From Pseudeuparius sepicola (taxonomy: Eukaryota; Arthropoda; Insecta; Coleoptera; Anthribidae), in the NCBI GenBank assembly GCA_963920635.1, contig OY987301.1, forward strand, positions 46,227,820 to 46,291,819: a DNA stretch of 64,000 nucleotides, in the 5' to 3' direction. Both the position numbers and the translations under genes were made by a program. The notes under the pieces are model-generated. The model was not told the DNA's origin. It ran no database searches and worked only from the letters and a program-made list of their open reading frames with translations. Position 1 is the stretch's first letter. Every line of letters begins with the position of its first letter. Below, piece after piece: positions 11,773-23,777 of this stretch.

Positions 11773-12981
11773 CAGTGTCCTCCAAAAAGTTCGCACCATA
11801 GGGGGGAAATTTTTAATTAACGTATTATTTTGAAATTTAATTTTAGGGTTACCTTTTGCTTTAAAAAAGATGAAAAATGACCCACTCAAACGTGATAATG
11901 TGACTTTCGTTATCTGTCAAAAATGACATTAAAAAAATATATCGCCAAAAATGGTTTTATTTGTTAAAATATCAAAAAGTTTTACTTGAAAAAGTTTTTT
12001 GTTTTTCAATTTTACGTAAGTGTACCAAATTTGAACGCTCTACTAAAATATTTAGTTTTTTTGCCAATTTTTAATATTTATGAAATTTCCGAAAATTTTA
12101 AAGACTCTAAACTTCGTAAAAACTATTTTATATCACTTGCTTGATCAACGTAGAACGATCGTTCTATTAATTTTTTATTACTAATTACCGATAAGAATAG
12201 GTATTTTTCAAAAGAAAATGATATTTACGCTTTAAAATTCTATTATGTTTGTTGCAAAGTTGATGTACCGTCTAGCATTTGGGATATAAATTTAGTTACA
12301 TTACGTTTCTCAGTTCTAAATTGATGCCATAATAATACTAAATTAAACTACCATCAAACTATTTTACGTATTTAAGCAAAATTCTTGACTTTTATGGAAC
12401 AAATAATTATTTTGACAGTTGTTTTTAAGTGACAGTTATCAAACTGTCAAATAAAAACAATTGTTTCTATTATCTCCATGGCCTACTCATCAATATCGAT
12501 TAATGTGAAATTGAACTTAAAGGTAATAATTATTCGTTCCATAAAAGTCAAGAATTTTGCTTAGATACGTAAAATAGTTTGATGATATTTTAATTTATTA
12601 TTATTTTGGCATCAATTTAGAACTGGGAAACGTAATGTAACTAAATTTATACCCCAAATGCTAGGCGGTACATCAACTTTGCAACAAACATAACAGAATT
12701 TTAAAGAATTTTTAGAGCGTTCAAATTTAGTACACTTACGTAAAATGGAAAACAAACAACTTTTTCAAGTAAAACTTTTTGATATTGTAACAACTAAACC
12801 CATTTTTGGCGATATATTTTTTTAAATGTCATTTTTGACAGATAACGAAAGTCACATGACCACGTTTGAGTGGGTCATTTTTCATATTTTTTAAAGCAAA
12901 AGGTAACCCCAAGATTAAATTTCAAAATAAAACGTTAATTAAAAATTCCCCCCTATGGTGCCAACTTTTTGGAGGACACTG
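11773..12981. mobile_element. Fold-back DNA transposon, TIR CAGTGTCCTCC
   Basis: CAGTGTCCTCCAAAAAGTT at the left and its near reverse complement at the right are both flanked by TA. The inverted arms run almost to the middle. The inner pairing blocks, ending in TAAGCAAAATTCTTGAC (left, near 12373) and its inverse (right, near 12550), enclose a short unique centre around 12413-12526. The right arm lacks a segment of about 100 bases present in the left arm. A decayed relative lies at 19430-19846. No coding capacity. Confidence 0.9.
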
Positions 12982-12983
12982 TA

Positions 12984-13595
12984 GATATAGATCGTATATC
13001 GTACCTCTATAATTTGTTTTGTGTTTTCATTTACTTTGGAATGTCTACTTATTTTAAAATAAAAATAAATAAATAATATCTCAATAGGTATATGTTTAAG
13101 CCGACCCTGCACTCAGTAAAATATTATACCCGTATAGTCCAAAGCACGAAAGAAAACGTTTCTAAAGAATGCGGGCAGCGTTGCGAGATTTCCTATACGA
13201 GTAGTCATTTATTGGCGAATACAAATTTTATCATATTGAAGCCGAGTTTCTGAACTCTGTTATACCGAAAAAATAAAGCTCGCATCACGGGACCACTTAC
13301 CCATTTTTGTTTATCATTTATTTTTAACGCGGTGTGATAAAACACCTATTCTATTTTTTTCAACATCGTCGCGTCTACCATCGCCTTTGAAATACGGCAA
13401 CACAGCACTTCTACCAAGCAGTCGGCTGACAAAGCAGTTAGCAAACGCGTTTTGTGCCTGTTTCTATAGTACGTAAAGTTAACTGCGTATTTGGTCTACC
13501 ACACAGACCTCATTTTTTAGGCCGCTGGCAAGTTTTTTCCGCCGGCTCAGAGAGCTCAGTGGCTTTTCGTATGTTCGGGAGTTAACGTGTGCAAA
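12984..13595. other. Intergenic leading to a repeat-gene start
   Basis: AT-rich until 13130, then GC-richer with CpGs (13130-13600). This stretch probably includes the 5' flank of the short reading frame that begins at 13596. Confidence 0.3.
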
Positions 13596-13676
13596 ATGAG
13601 TAAACAGGGAAGAACGTTGCATTCTCAAGCACGAGAAATAATTGCCAATGTTATAAGGGTTTGCCTTCCTCCATAG
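13596..13676 (+). pseudogene. N-terminal fragment of an insect repeat-gene family
   Basis: The 26-residue frame begins MSKQGRTLHSQAREIIANV and stops soon after. I recognise the pattern 'LHSQAREIIANV' as the start of a multicopy protein family in insect genomes, probably transposon-derived, whose N-terminus continues into a helix-turn-helix. Here the frame ends at a TAG at 13674-13676. Either this is a first exon with the splice site at AAGG/GT (near 13659) or a dead fragment. No second exon was seen in the following kilobases. The family link is from memory of the pattern and is not strong. Confidence 0.35.
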
Positions 13677-14230
13677 ACTAAGGCGTTAAGAATAATATTA
13701 ACAATAAATTAAATAACAATTATATGAAAATTAAGTCAGTGAGTTACACAAAATTGAGCTACGCCCCTGAACTGTGACTAATTCCATAATATTTGCAAGT
13801 TCTTCCCCCTTACGTCGCACGCATTCTGCCGTAAGGAGGACTATACACAATGGGGTCTTAACAGGTAGTTGATTTATTTCAGAAAGGTCAACGGTATAAA
13901 TAAATGGGAATATACTATACCTGGCAGTTGATAAAATTTTTATGGTAACAGCAGTTACCTTTAAACTTTTGTTAGATGGTGGTTTTTCATGTTTTAGATA
14001 TCGAAATACTTTATAATATTATATACGCTATTTTTCCTAATTTATCAATTCTCTTGTTTTAGGTGAGTTGCTTCATACTCGTATAATATGTGTGAAGGTT
14101 CATTCAGTTTCTATATACAGGTAAGCAGGGTTCAGCATGTTTTCGATATTTGATTAAAGTCAGGATTAAAATACAAGTCATTTTTAAATAAAACAATCAT
14201 GATTTTTTCTATCATAATACTACTTATATA
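13677..14230. other. Intergenic; possible small exon 14063-14120
   Basis: No gene recognised. CTCTTGTTTTAG at 14051-14062 is a good splice acceptor, and CAG/GTAAGC at 14118-14126 is a good donor. They bound 58 bases that are open in one of three frames. There is no protein match, so this is only a possible exon. Confidence 0.2.
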
Positions 14231-14857
14231 GAGGGTGTCCCTAGTTCGGGTTGCCTATACCACGACTAGACAAAAATTTTAATTTTCGAGAAAGATATTT
14301 TTCATAAAAAAATTTGCTTGCCTGAAACGCAAAAAATAGTCATTTGTTCATGCTTATGCTTATTTAATGTATCAGAAATTTAAAAAATCAAAATCAAAGT
14401 AAAAAAATTAAAGTACCAAAAAGGTTAACACTAGGTAGGTACGTGAAAAAGTAATTAAGAAAAATTGCGTAAAACTAATTCCGCAGTCTAAGTCTAACAT
14501 TTGAATTAAATTAATTATACTTTGCTAATTTTGTTGAAATGTATACTTAATTAATGTTTTTTTTTTATTTTTCGGTTCCCTGTACAAAATAATTATTTTA
14601 ATGCACAAACTAATGTATTTTGTGACAAAGCATAATTTGCGTCTTCCAAAGAATTAAGCAAGAAAGTGGGTTCCAAAATATCCCACAATATTTAGTTTTG
14701 AGGTTTTATGTTTTCAATTTTAGCACAATTTTTCTTAATTAATTCTCCATATAGCGTGTAGATTTTTGTCAATTACTTTTCATTGTTTTTATTTAATTTT
14801 TGATCACCCTATATATTAAATCGAACAAGGGGTTTTACGGCAAACTGGGGCACCTTG
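14231..14857. mobile_element. Non-autonomous TIR element (GAGGGTGTCCC)
   Basis: The left end GAGGGTGTCCCTAGTTCGGG and the reverse complement of the right end (CAAGGTGCCCCAGTTTGCCG) match at most positions. Both are flanked by TA. The interior is AT-rich with no coding signal. It belongs to the abundant insect class with CAGGGTGTCCCA-type ends. Confidence 0.65.
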
Positions 14858-17800
14858 TATTATATATAATTGCAAATATTCAGTTCGTTTTAGAAATAAT
14901 AGTTATTTACATTTCAAGATGCGCAAGTGCACTTTTTTGACCAAGGAGGTAGTTAAGGACCGAGACAACACGGACGTTGTCTCGGCCATTAAAAGTAGCT
15001 CTGACGCCAAAAAAGAGCTTACGCGTCTTGTAATGTATTAAATTTTTACTGCTACCAATAATTTCATATTATGGGAACCTTAAATTAAACTTTATACACT
15101 ATTGAGTAGGTCGTGAGTAATAATCTTCATAATAACAATAACCATTGTTCAATTACTAAAACTGATATTCAGTAATAAATAGATATATAAGAGGCAGAAT
15201 GCAGCTAAAATAAAAAAGTTGCTTTTTGTGGGGGACTTGAACCCGTAACCTACGATTTACAGTCGGGTGCTTTAATCCTGCGCCCGTCAATTTTAGTGTA
15301 TTAGGCTACTCTTATTTGACACTGAGGAAATATTGATACTATTAATTTTTCATTCGCATAATTTGTATTCTTTCCGATCAAACGAGTTTATAAAACGATC
15401 GTTGTGAAACATATTAAAATTGATGCATGTTTCGCCTTGCCCCATATATATTATTAATGGTGGGCAATACTTTTTGTACGTATCAACCACTTTGGCACCT
15501 AGCAGCTAAACTAACAGGACACCTCGAACATTTGACTTACGCTTTCGGGCGTGCTGGCGAGTATGTAAAGTGCACTTACGCATCTTGCAATATAAATAAC
15601 TATTTTCCTCAACTGCCAACAAAAGTAAAAGCATTGTTTTCAATGAACAAATTACGCGATTTTTTCATTGTTTCAAAACTAATGATTTCGGGCGCTTGAC
15701 GCGGAGGAGAAGACACGTCATCAAGTCATAGAACTGTCAGCCCCAGCCGTGAGGGTAAATAATAATTATTAGTCGCATAGTTTAGAATGATATCAGCTTG
15801 CTTTTTTTACCGCGCATTTCATTATTGATGATAATGTATATATCTCAGGAATTATAGTCCAGGAGCTTTGAAAAAAAAACTCCTCTTGAGGAAAGTCGCC
15901 AAGACAGATTGCTGGAAACAAATTTTAAGTCCCTAACTCTGCCGCCAGGAGGCGTAATTGCTATGACCATGCGAAGAGGGCATTTTTCTGGAAAGAATCC
16001 TTATACAACTCTCGTATCTATATTCTATAAGTACTAATCTTTATAAAATGTGTAAAAAATATTAAATTGATAATTTCACTAGAATCCTACATATTTTTTA
16101 TCCAACACTTCTTGCTGTAATTTGTAAAATTAAGACAGGAGAGAAGGAGGAAAGTCTATTGATAAAAGTGCCCATAATTTTGGTTTGGCTCGATTGAATT
16201 TGACAAAATTTGGTCCCATTTAAGAAAGGAAGGTTTGTTGATTAAAACGAAATAATGACGGCGTCACAGTAGTAGGTAATTTTCGAAGCCCTCGTTAGAT
16301 GGCGTTATTTAAAGAAAAACACTTTTTCCCAATTTTATTCCGAAATTTTAAATGTGATGTCATAATCAATGATTATAAATAGCGCCAAGTAGATTAAATT
16401 TGCAAAAAATGTGATATCTCCACGGAGTTATTGCCAAAAGTATAATATGGTGCCTCATCACCCTTATAATGAAACAACAGGTATACTTGAAACAGTTGTA
16501 GAAAAAGTATCTACTCGTGTGCAAAGCGCCTTTACCGCACCCGAATGATACTTACTGTTATTCCCATTCGCTAAAGTAGTGCTTTGCACACTAGTTACAT
16601 AAATTATTTTCCAGTAAGTGTGGTTTATTAATTATTGCTTTGGTTTCTGACACAAAGCCATGTTGCTCGAGATTTCGGTTGATAAAATTCCAGAAAAGTC
16701 GAAACGCCTCAAAAAGGCATTGATAGAACGTGAGAAAGGCACAGGTGCAACGGGACCGACCCGAGGCTTGTAGAATGTGGAATAACCCTCGATGCTCCGA
16801 CGTTATACACGTAGGCACCTCGATGCGGCGCAATAAATAAAAGAAAATAACGAGAAGAATAAGCAATGCTAAAAAGGAACATAACTCAGGACCAGAAACA
16901 TCGAAACATAAAGCAAAATAAGGAACGTATAAATCTCTAAATAATCTTTAGTGATCATGTAGTGCATTAAGACAACACAATGGCGTACAAAGTAGGATAA
17001 AACGGCAGGTATAAATAATTCATAGTAAAAACGCCATTTAAATGCATTATAATAAAGTCGAAAGAATACCACAAACGTTTATAAAGGCATAAACCCGTTC
17101 TTCCGATGAAAAAATACGGCTCCAGCTGCTGCCTTAAAAGGGAGAATAGGTACAAAGGAATTCGTGTTATTTATTGATAACGATCTGAAATGTTGTTCCC
17201 AACAAAAGAGGCCCAGGTTAATTTCAAACAAGAACAATAAAACTTTGCTATATATATTACTCCCGTTTCGACGATAAAAATAACGTATGGGAGCAGCGAA
17301 CAAATAGGGCGAAATTAATGGACGACGACATTTTTCACGCGCCATAAAATTGTTAGAATGTCACAGTGTCATCCAAAAATGATTAAAACGCATGGCGGAC
17401 TGAAATATTGTGATACCAGATGAATTTGTAATATGGGCGCACTTATAGTCTGAACATGGAAAAATATGTAGATATTTTTTTAGTTTTTGGCCTAGAAAAA
17501 AATGTTAAATAAAAACAGTGCCATTTGAGTTCATTTTCAGAGAAACAATTGAATATCGAGTAAGAGAAATATAAATGTTACTATGTTTTTTAAATAGAAC
17601 ACCGTGTATATTTTCCCATTTTTATAGTCTACATATTTTTGCGATCCCACTGATATTTAGATGTTATGTATTCGGTCCAGTTGTTTGGAAGATATTCGAC
17701 CTTGAAACTTTTAATTTTGCACTTTTGATGCCCATTGTTTCGAAAATTATACCCTTCTGAGTATACTTTATCTAGAAGGAAATATCACAAATGACGATGA

Positions 17801-18149
17801 ACATTCGCCCTTAAAATGGCTACATTTTCGCATATTCCAAATTCGGTATACAACCTGTTGATTTTGCAACATTTAAGTGTACATTTTCACATACCTAATG
17901 GTTAAAAATTACATATTCTTATCTACAACTTTTTTGTTTTGTAATACCGACAACTTTCTGGCTGTCTTATGAAGGTATCGCTTTTTTAAGGTGTAAAATT
18001 AAAAAAAAACTACGTATTTTTAAGTAGTAGTAATACCTCAATAAAATTCTTAAATTTATACAATTTCACGATATAAAGGCTTGTTTTGCTTTCGAAAGCA
18101 TTGCAATTCAATACAGATAATTTAATGCCCGCATGCCGTTATCAAAGTA
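14858..18149. other. Long stretch without recognised gene
   Basis: Contains a tRNA-like remnant (separate entry), a 90-codon frame at 15427-15699 with no family resemblance, and a moderately CpG-containing segment at 16600-17345 with overlapping short frames on the minus strand. None shows a domain, and I do not call a gene. 16150-16600 and 17350-18130 are plain AT-rich DNA. Confidence 0.4.
15229..15289 (-). pseudogene. tRNA-Tyr-like remnant or SINE head
   Basis: On the minus strand an anticodon-loop-like string ACTGTAAAT (anticodon GTA in a C-T-GTA-A-A loop) is followed 12 bases later by ACGGGTTCAAGTCCCCC, a T-arm-like B box. Only three of five T-stem pairs form, the anticodon stem is imperfect, and I cannot pair an acceptor stem. 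It is therefore a decayed tRNA copy or a tRNA-derived SINE head, not a working tRNA. Confidence 0.4.
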
Positions 18150-18574
18150 TATATTATATTATATTATATTATATTATATTATATTATATTATATTATATT
18201 ATATTATATTATATTATATTATATTATATTATATTATATTATATTATATTATATTATATTATATTATATTATATTATATTATATTATATTATATTATATT
18301 ATATTATATTATATTATATTATATTATATTATATTATATTATATTATATTATATTATATTATATTATATTATATTATATTATATTATATTATATTATATT
18401 ATATTATATTATATTATATTATATTATATTATATTATATTATATTATATTATATTATATTATATTATATTATATTATATTATATTATATTATATTATATT
18501 ATATTATATTATATTATATTATATTATATTATATTATATTATATTATATTATATTATATTATATTATATTATAT
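18150..18574. repeat. (ATATT)n pentanucleotide array, about 85 perfect copies
   Basis: 425 bases of uninterrupted 5-bp period with no substitutions that I could find. The long IILYY frames crossing it are artefacts of the repeat. Confidence 0.98.
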
Positions 18575-18689
18575 CGCTAAATATACCAGATCCGTATGCA
18601 CAGGGTGTCCATCTATACACAATGTAAATTATTGAAATAGTACAGTGAAATTCAAAGTAAAAATCATGTTATAACCATTATTGTATAAA

Positions 18690-19099
18690 ATTTTCTTATT
18701 CTAAGAAAAAATTATGTAAAATAAATAAATTATTATCTTATAAAATAGTATAGGTTCAAATATAAATTTTTAAAAAATCAATGTGAAATATTACATTCAC
18801 AATGGTAAAATATAGTATAGCAAACAATAAAATCTGTATTTATAATTTAAAAAAGAAAATGCATATTGAGGGATTTGAACATACGATGAAATAAATGCTT
18901 TCATATTGTAAGAAGAAATTATATAAAATAAATACATTATTATATAAGATAGTATAGGCTCAAATATAATTTTTTAAAAAATCAATGTGGAATGTTACAT
19001 TCACAATGGTAAAATAAAGTAGCAAATAATAAAATCTTTATATATAATTTTAAAAAAAGAAAATGCATATTGCATACACGATTAAATAAATGCTTTCAT
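18690..19099 (+). repeat. Two-copy direct tandem repeat, period about 207 bp
   Basis: The segment beginning TATTCTAAGAAAAAATTATG (18697) recurs from 18904 with about 10% differences. Shared landmarks include AAAAAATCAATGTG, TTACATTCACAATGG, AAGAAAATGCATATTG and AAATGCTTTCATA. It contains no gene. Confidence 0.85.
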
Positions 19100-19429
19100 A
19101 GGCACGCGCCTTTACCCGCTATAGGATACATTCAATTTTGAAGATTATTTTCATGAAGTCACTCGTATTATCTGAAATTAACATTTGGTGCACAAATAAT
19201 TAGTAGTTTTTAATTAATTTCTGGTCATTTGGTGCAAACTTAAATTCTATGATAAACTTTTGTTCAGTAAAAGGTAAAGAAAAATATGCAATGAAATAAA
19301 TAATTAAAAGCTGAAAATTTATGTGATAAAGGATGATTGCTTTCAAAAAGGTATTAAAGATTAAATAGGTATAAAAAATCTAAAAAGGAGTAAAGAACTA
19401 CTTTTTCCATTTCAAAAGTAAATATATAG
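19100..19429. other. Intergenic, nothing seen
   Basis: AT-rich DNA with no frame, hairpin or terminal repeat noted. Confidence 0.5.
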
Positions 19430-19846
19430 GATTTAATTGATTATTTAATGATTCCCATCAATTTAGTACGGGAAAATTTAATGTAAATACATTTATATTA
19501 AATGCTTGACGGTACATCAACAACTACTGTGCAACAAACATAACAGAATTTTAAAGTGTTAATATAATTTTCTTTTGAAAAACACATACTATCTTTTCGA
19601 TATTTAGCAATTAAAAGTGAATAGAATGATAAAGCTAGTTATACAATACTTTCTTAGAAAGTTCAAAATTCTTAAAAAATGTCAAAACAAAATCTTTTAG
19701 TGCCAAATTCGGTACTAATTGTTACGTGATCATGTTTGATCGATTAATTTTTGTAAGCAAAAGGTAACTACAAAGTTGAATTTCAAAATAAATCATTAAT
19801 TACATTTTTCCCCTATGTTGTGAACGTTTTAGATGACACTACCTTA
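19430..19846. mobile_element. Decayed half copy of the CAGTGTCCTCC element
   Basis: Parallel to the right arm of the element at 11773-12981: shared runs GACGGTACATCAAC, CAACAAACATAACAGAATTT and AAGCAAAAGGTAAC. It ends in a mutated terminus (GATGACACTAC). It also keeps a segment (TTTTCTTTTGAAAAA) that is missing from the right arm of the other copy. Only one arm is present. Confidence 0.75.
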
Positions 19847-20018
19847 CAATAATATTATACCTTCGACTTATACCTACGGCATATACCTATTTGTCAATTT
19901 AACACTTCGCATTCATTTTTAAAAAATGTTTAAATTTTAAATTTATTTTTATTTATAATTAATTTATTTTTCTTGAAATCGGCATTAAAATGTCCCAAAA
20001 TCGTCATTAAAAGCACAG

Positions 20019-20055
20019 AAATCGTACAATAATGTAGCCCATTATTGTACGATTT
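20019..20055. repeat. Perfect 16-bp hairpin
   Basis: AAATCGTACAATAATG, a 5-base loop TAGCC, then the exact reverse complement. Function unknown; no U-tract or gene to suggest termination. Confidence 0.9.
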
Positions 20056-20450
20056 TTTCAATAAGTAGGCCTTGGCGAGATGTAAACATCAAACGTCAGA
20101 CGCGGAGAAATCGCCCGTCAAAAGTGACCAAATATTCAAAACCCGGCCGATAAAGGCTCATTTAACTTTTCGTATACATTGCGAAATTGTTTCCTATAGA
20201 AGCGCAATCCTTCAGTATACATATTTTAGTAAATTTGAAAATCAATAGATTTGTTGTGTAGGCTGCACAAGAAGCAGCAGTTTGGTTTTTCTGTCAGGAG
20301 GTGCCGTACATCATTATACTTGTCCTAGGTAGAGCGATCGGTAAAGTCAAGCAACGCCGCGCGTATTCGGTTCGTGGACGGGTGATCCCTTATTATTATT
20401 TTCTTGCCTAATAAAACATTTTTTGTCCGATTTCAAAAAAAAAATATAAT
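20056..20450. other. Intergenic, nothing clear
   Basis: A mildly CpG-containing patch at 20060-20400 without a recognisable frame. Confidence 0.4.
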
Positions 20451-20570
20451 ATGTACCTCGGCACTGAAGTTCTTTTTATGACTCATGTGGTTTATTTGCC
20501 TCGGCCAGAGGCCTCAGCAACTAAACTCCACATGAGTCATAAAAAGTTGAACTTCAGTGCCTTGGTACAT
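20451..20570. repeat. 120-bp stem-loop
   Basis: The left arm (20451-20494: ATGTACCTCGGCACTGAAGTT and on) pairs with the right arm (20524-20570) over about 44 bases with a few mismatches and one small bulge. The terminal loop is about 30 bases. The size fits either a tiny MITE or a microRNA-like precursor, and TE origin is more likely given the neighbours. Confidence 0.85.
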
Positions 20571-20907
20571 AAATAACTATTTTCTGCTCCCTTCCCCGTA
20601 AGTTCACTTTACATACTCGAAATAGCTATTTTTTAGGTCTGATGATTGCTGTTTGCCGAAAAGAATTACTAACAAAAATATTTTACCATTTTATACTTTG
20701 AAGTTTGCTATACTATTTCAATTATGGAAAACAACTTTAAGATACCTCACACAATTTTAATGTAAATTATGTATCTATTATGTCGCTGAATATGTCCAAT
20801 ATGCCAAACATTTACCAGATATTTGAAGTATCGAGTAAATCAAATACGTTGTTTTTGCATGTTATCTTGTATAAAACTATGGTATTAAAAAATGTCTTTC
20901 AAGAATA
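20571..20907. other. Intergenic, nothing seen
   Basis: AT-rich DNA. A CTGATGA...GAAA pair of strings at 20640-20664 was considered as a hammerhead and rejected. Confidence 0.5.
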
Positions 20908-21045
<138 letters not shown>

Positions 21046-21242
21046 TTATTTCAATCCATGAAACAACACAGTTTTTGGAGAGGTCAAAAAAAGACATAGT
21101 TGCATGTACAAACAGAAACAAATTTAATACAGGCGCATACAAACACATAATATATAAAAACAAACATTAATTAATTAATAGAAAAACATGTAACCAAAGC
21201 AATGTTAAACACATCAATTACTAATTATTGTTATTTTACGTA

Positions 21243-21364
21243 CAGTCCGACACACGAGAGAAGTCCAATGAAAAACTCAGTCTAACCGCCCATGCCCACA
21301 TTAATAACATACGGATGGCGCTTAGACTGAGTTTTTCATTGGACTTCTTTCGTTTGTCAGACTG
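21243..21364. mobile_element. 122-bp hairpin MITE (Tc1/mariner-type ends)
   Basis: Ends CAGTCCGACA and TGTCAGACTG, both flanked by TA. The arms of about 48 bases pair almost perfectly (GAAGTCCAATGAAAAACTCA in the left arm). The centre is about 26 bases. Non-coding. Confidence 0.9.
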
Positions 21365-21366
21365 TA

Positions 21367-21839
21367 CTTAACGATGTTGTTCAGGATTTCTTTCCACCTA
21401 AAAAATTATCAAAATTAAAGTTATCTTTGTCATTCTATAAGATGTCTTGGTATATGTACCTATATACATACTGATTAGTGTAATATTAGCACATACCTGA
21501 AAACGTGATTTTACTCGACTGATTTAACAATGAAATGTGCGGGTGGTTCGTAATTTTATCTACTGTTCTCACGTAAAATTATGAAGCTTTTCTATAATTT
21601 TAAGCTCCGAGATTGGGCCCGTTATCTTCTAATTAAATGTTTGCCTCAGATTCATTCTATCTAAGGGCCTGCCTTTACTATGAAGCACTCAATAATTTAT
21701 AAATAAATAAAAAGCAATGAAGTGAAGTTTTCAGTTTTAAACCCATTTATGTAAATTATTATTGCGATTGCAGAATTTCTTAGCACATTATAGCTAACAT
21801 TCAAGCTGAAAATGTTAAATGCTAAGCGAGGATCATATA
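21367..21839. other. Intergenic, nothing seen
   Basis: AT-rich DNA with no feature noted. Confidence 0.5.
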
Positions 21840-22140
21840 CAGTGTGTCCACGTTAAGGACTTATCACCCTTGTAAAATCTTATTTATTTAGGTATTGAGC
21901 GATTTTGCTGGACTTTTTTTATGCAATTTTTATTGTTTTAACATAACAGAAAAATATATTATTTTTTGAAATTGTAGTCGTAGTTGGCCGTTGGGCATGT
22001 TTACAGACCAAAAATAAAGTTACCCACTTTGTAGAATGCACATTCTTGCACTTACCTAACAAAAAAAGTTTATCGAAATTGGCCAACAAATAAATATTTT
22101 ATATTGGTAAATGTGGTAAATCCTTAATGTGGACACACTG
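21840..22140. mobile_element. 301-bp MITE with CAGTGTGTCCAC ends
   Basis: CAGTGTGTCCACGTTAAGGA at the left is matched by the reverse complement of CCTTAATGTGGACACACTG at the right. The left end is preceded by TA; the right is followed by CA. The interior is AT-rich with no coding capacity. Confidence 0.85.
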
Positions 22141-22236
22141 CAAGAACAAAAATAATATTATAGGTATTCGCGGCGGTTTTGTAGCAAATCTCTAAAAATA
22201 TATTCACATTCTCTTAATTTAAATAGTTATATCGGT

Positions 22237-22399
22237 AGTTAAGGGCTGTCAATGAAAAAAACCGTTTTTAAAAACAATGTTTAATGACGAGCAGCGGACA
22301 AGAAGTGTCTGTTGAAATTACATGGATTATATTTATAAATTCAGAGAAGCAGACTCAGCGTAATGTTATCTTTAGCTACATGTACAAATACAGGTTACT
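22237..22399 (-). repeat. 3' LTR of the errantivirus-like element
   Basis: 163 bases. The left part (from AGTTAAGGGCTGTCAATGAA) and right part (TGTTATCTTTAGCTACATG) match the two pieces of the other LTR. Preceded by the CGGT target copy and followed (in plus coordinates) by the polypurine tract complement. Confidence 0.85.
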
Positions 22400-22411
22400 C
22401 CTCCACCCTTA
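22400..22411 (-). promoter_or_regulatory. Polypurine tract
   Basis: On the minus strand AAGGGTGGAGG lies directly before the LTR start AGTAAC. This is the expected plus-strand primer position of an LTR element. Confidence 0.65.
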
Positions 22412-22444
22412 AAGGGACATATAAACTTTATAAGTTTCTATGAC

Positions 22445-23500
22445 CTAGACAATAATTTCTTCTGTATTAGTTTTATTTTTGAAAATAGTTAATTTTGAAA
22501 AACTAGGTCTTAGATACTTGCATATAAAATATAAAACTGCAATTATGATTAACACATACAATAATATTGTCCATAAACTTATTTTGTTATAATAAATTGG
22601 ATAATTGAGTAACTTGGAATTTTCTAACTTTTGTGTATTGATTTCATTTAACAAGTTATTTAGTCTGTCCGTATGAATTACATTTAAATTTACTGGAGAT
22701 ATCTTTTGTAACATGTAATTATCTGATACATTGATCTGCATTTTTGGTAATGGTATTTTTTTAAACATTGTTTGTACATTTTTATAAGATTTAATAATTG
22801 TCTCGTTGATTTTTAGGGAACAAGGGAATTCAAGTTCTATTAAGTAGGTTCCGCTAAGCAGAACAGTTTCTTTAGAATTGTAACAATTTTTGACAGCTAA
22901 GGTCTCACTGGAAAATAATTACTATCCATTTACTTTCGTCAATTTTTTGTACTTGAATCTAAGATATATTGATTGCGATTTGGTTACAATTATTCTTATG
23001 TTTATATTTTAATAATCCGATCTCACAGGGTAAGTCATCGTTAACATATTCTGTGTGTATATTATCAAAACAAAGAAATTCATTATTTATAATTTTCTTA
23101 CAGGGTTTGTCCGAAAATCCATATTTTTTTTATTGTACATTAAATAATTTGAGCTGGGAAATATTACCTTGTAGAAATTTTGGTTAATAGGGGTTGGTAG
23201 TGGAAACATGTGAAAAAGATTGTAAGACTCATTTTCAACTAACGCTATTTCTATAATAAAAATTATTTCTTCAAATTTAGAATAGCATGTTATTTCCAGA
23301 ATTTCTTCAAAGTTTAAAATATTTTCCATAACCGGGTCAAACGGTAATTTTTCATTTTGTAAAGAAGAGGCAACAGACTTTATTTGTTTTAGTAGTTCAA
23401 TAGGATGTATTATTGCATTATTCAAATCATTAATTTTTGCGAAAGATACAGCAACTTCAATTTTGTCTAAAATATCATAAAATCTTCTGATACATCAAGT
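22445..23500 (-). pseudogene. env-like remnant of the errantivirus-like element
   Basis: Two minus-strand frames (23425-23087 and 22768-22445) lie where errantiviruses carry env, between pol and the 3' LTR. The second contains a hydrophobic segment of about 19 residues some 40 residues before its C-terminus, followed by a basic stretch, as in a single-pass envelope anchor. The frame is broken between about 22770 and 23085, and the N-terminal part, including any signal peptide and cleavage region, is not present. The assignment rests on position and the membrane anchor, not on a full domain match. Non-functional. Confidence 0.6.
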
Positions 23501-23509
23501 TTTTAGTTC

Positions 23510-23776
23510 ATAGTTATGGATTATATTTTGTGATTGTAATTTTGAAATTTGATCTTTTACCTCTTGTCGGTGAACTTCTGGATATCTGTAGCTTTTAGTG
23601 AAAATTGGGGACTCATTAGTTAATTTAATTTCGTGTTTGACCTGATTGGTAAAACTCAAGGGAATATCTTCACAATGAAAGATATCTCTGAATTCTAAGC
23701 AAAGCTTTCTGATTTGTTCGCGTTCTTCGCTGTTACAATGTTCTAGTCTTAAATTTCTGAGATTAGCTTTTAATCG
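23510..23776 (-). pseudogene. Start of pol reverse transcriptase, truncated
   Basis: On the minus strand this segment encodes the linker and first part of a Ty3/gypsy reverse transcriptase: the block around 'IPLSFTNQVKHEIKLT' and 'YRYPEVHRQEV', usual in insect gypsy-type elements just before the catalytic palm. It stops abruptly near 23500, where env-region sequence begins. Catalytic motifs of RT, RNase H and integrase are all absent, so an internal deletion of roughly 3 kb is inferred from the usual size of such elements. Confidence 0.7.
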
Positions 23777-23777
23777 A

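Noticed and set aside
18086..18627. Two long plus-strand frames of about 164 codons
   Set aside because: They are made of the (ATATT)n array (IILYY repeats) and encode no real protein.
20640..20668. CTGATGA...GAAA pair as a further hammerhead
   Set aside because: The bases between the boxes form at most two pairs and nothing after GAAA gives a stem III with a UH site.
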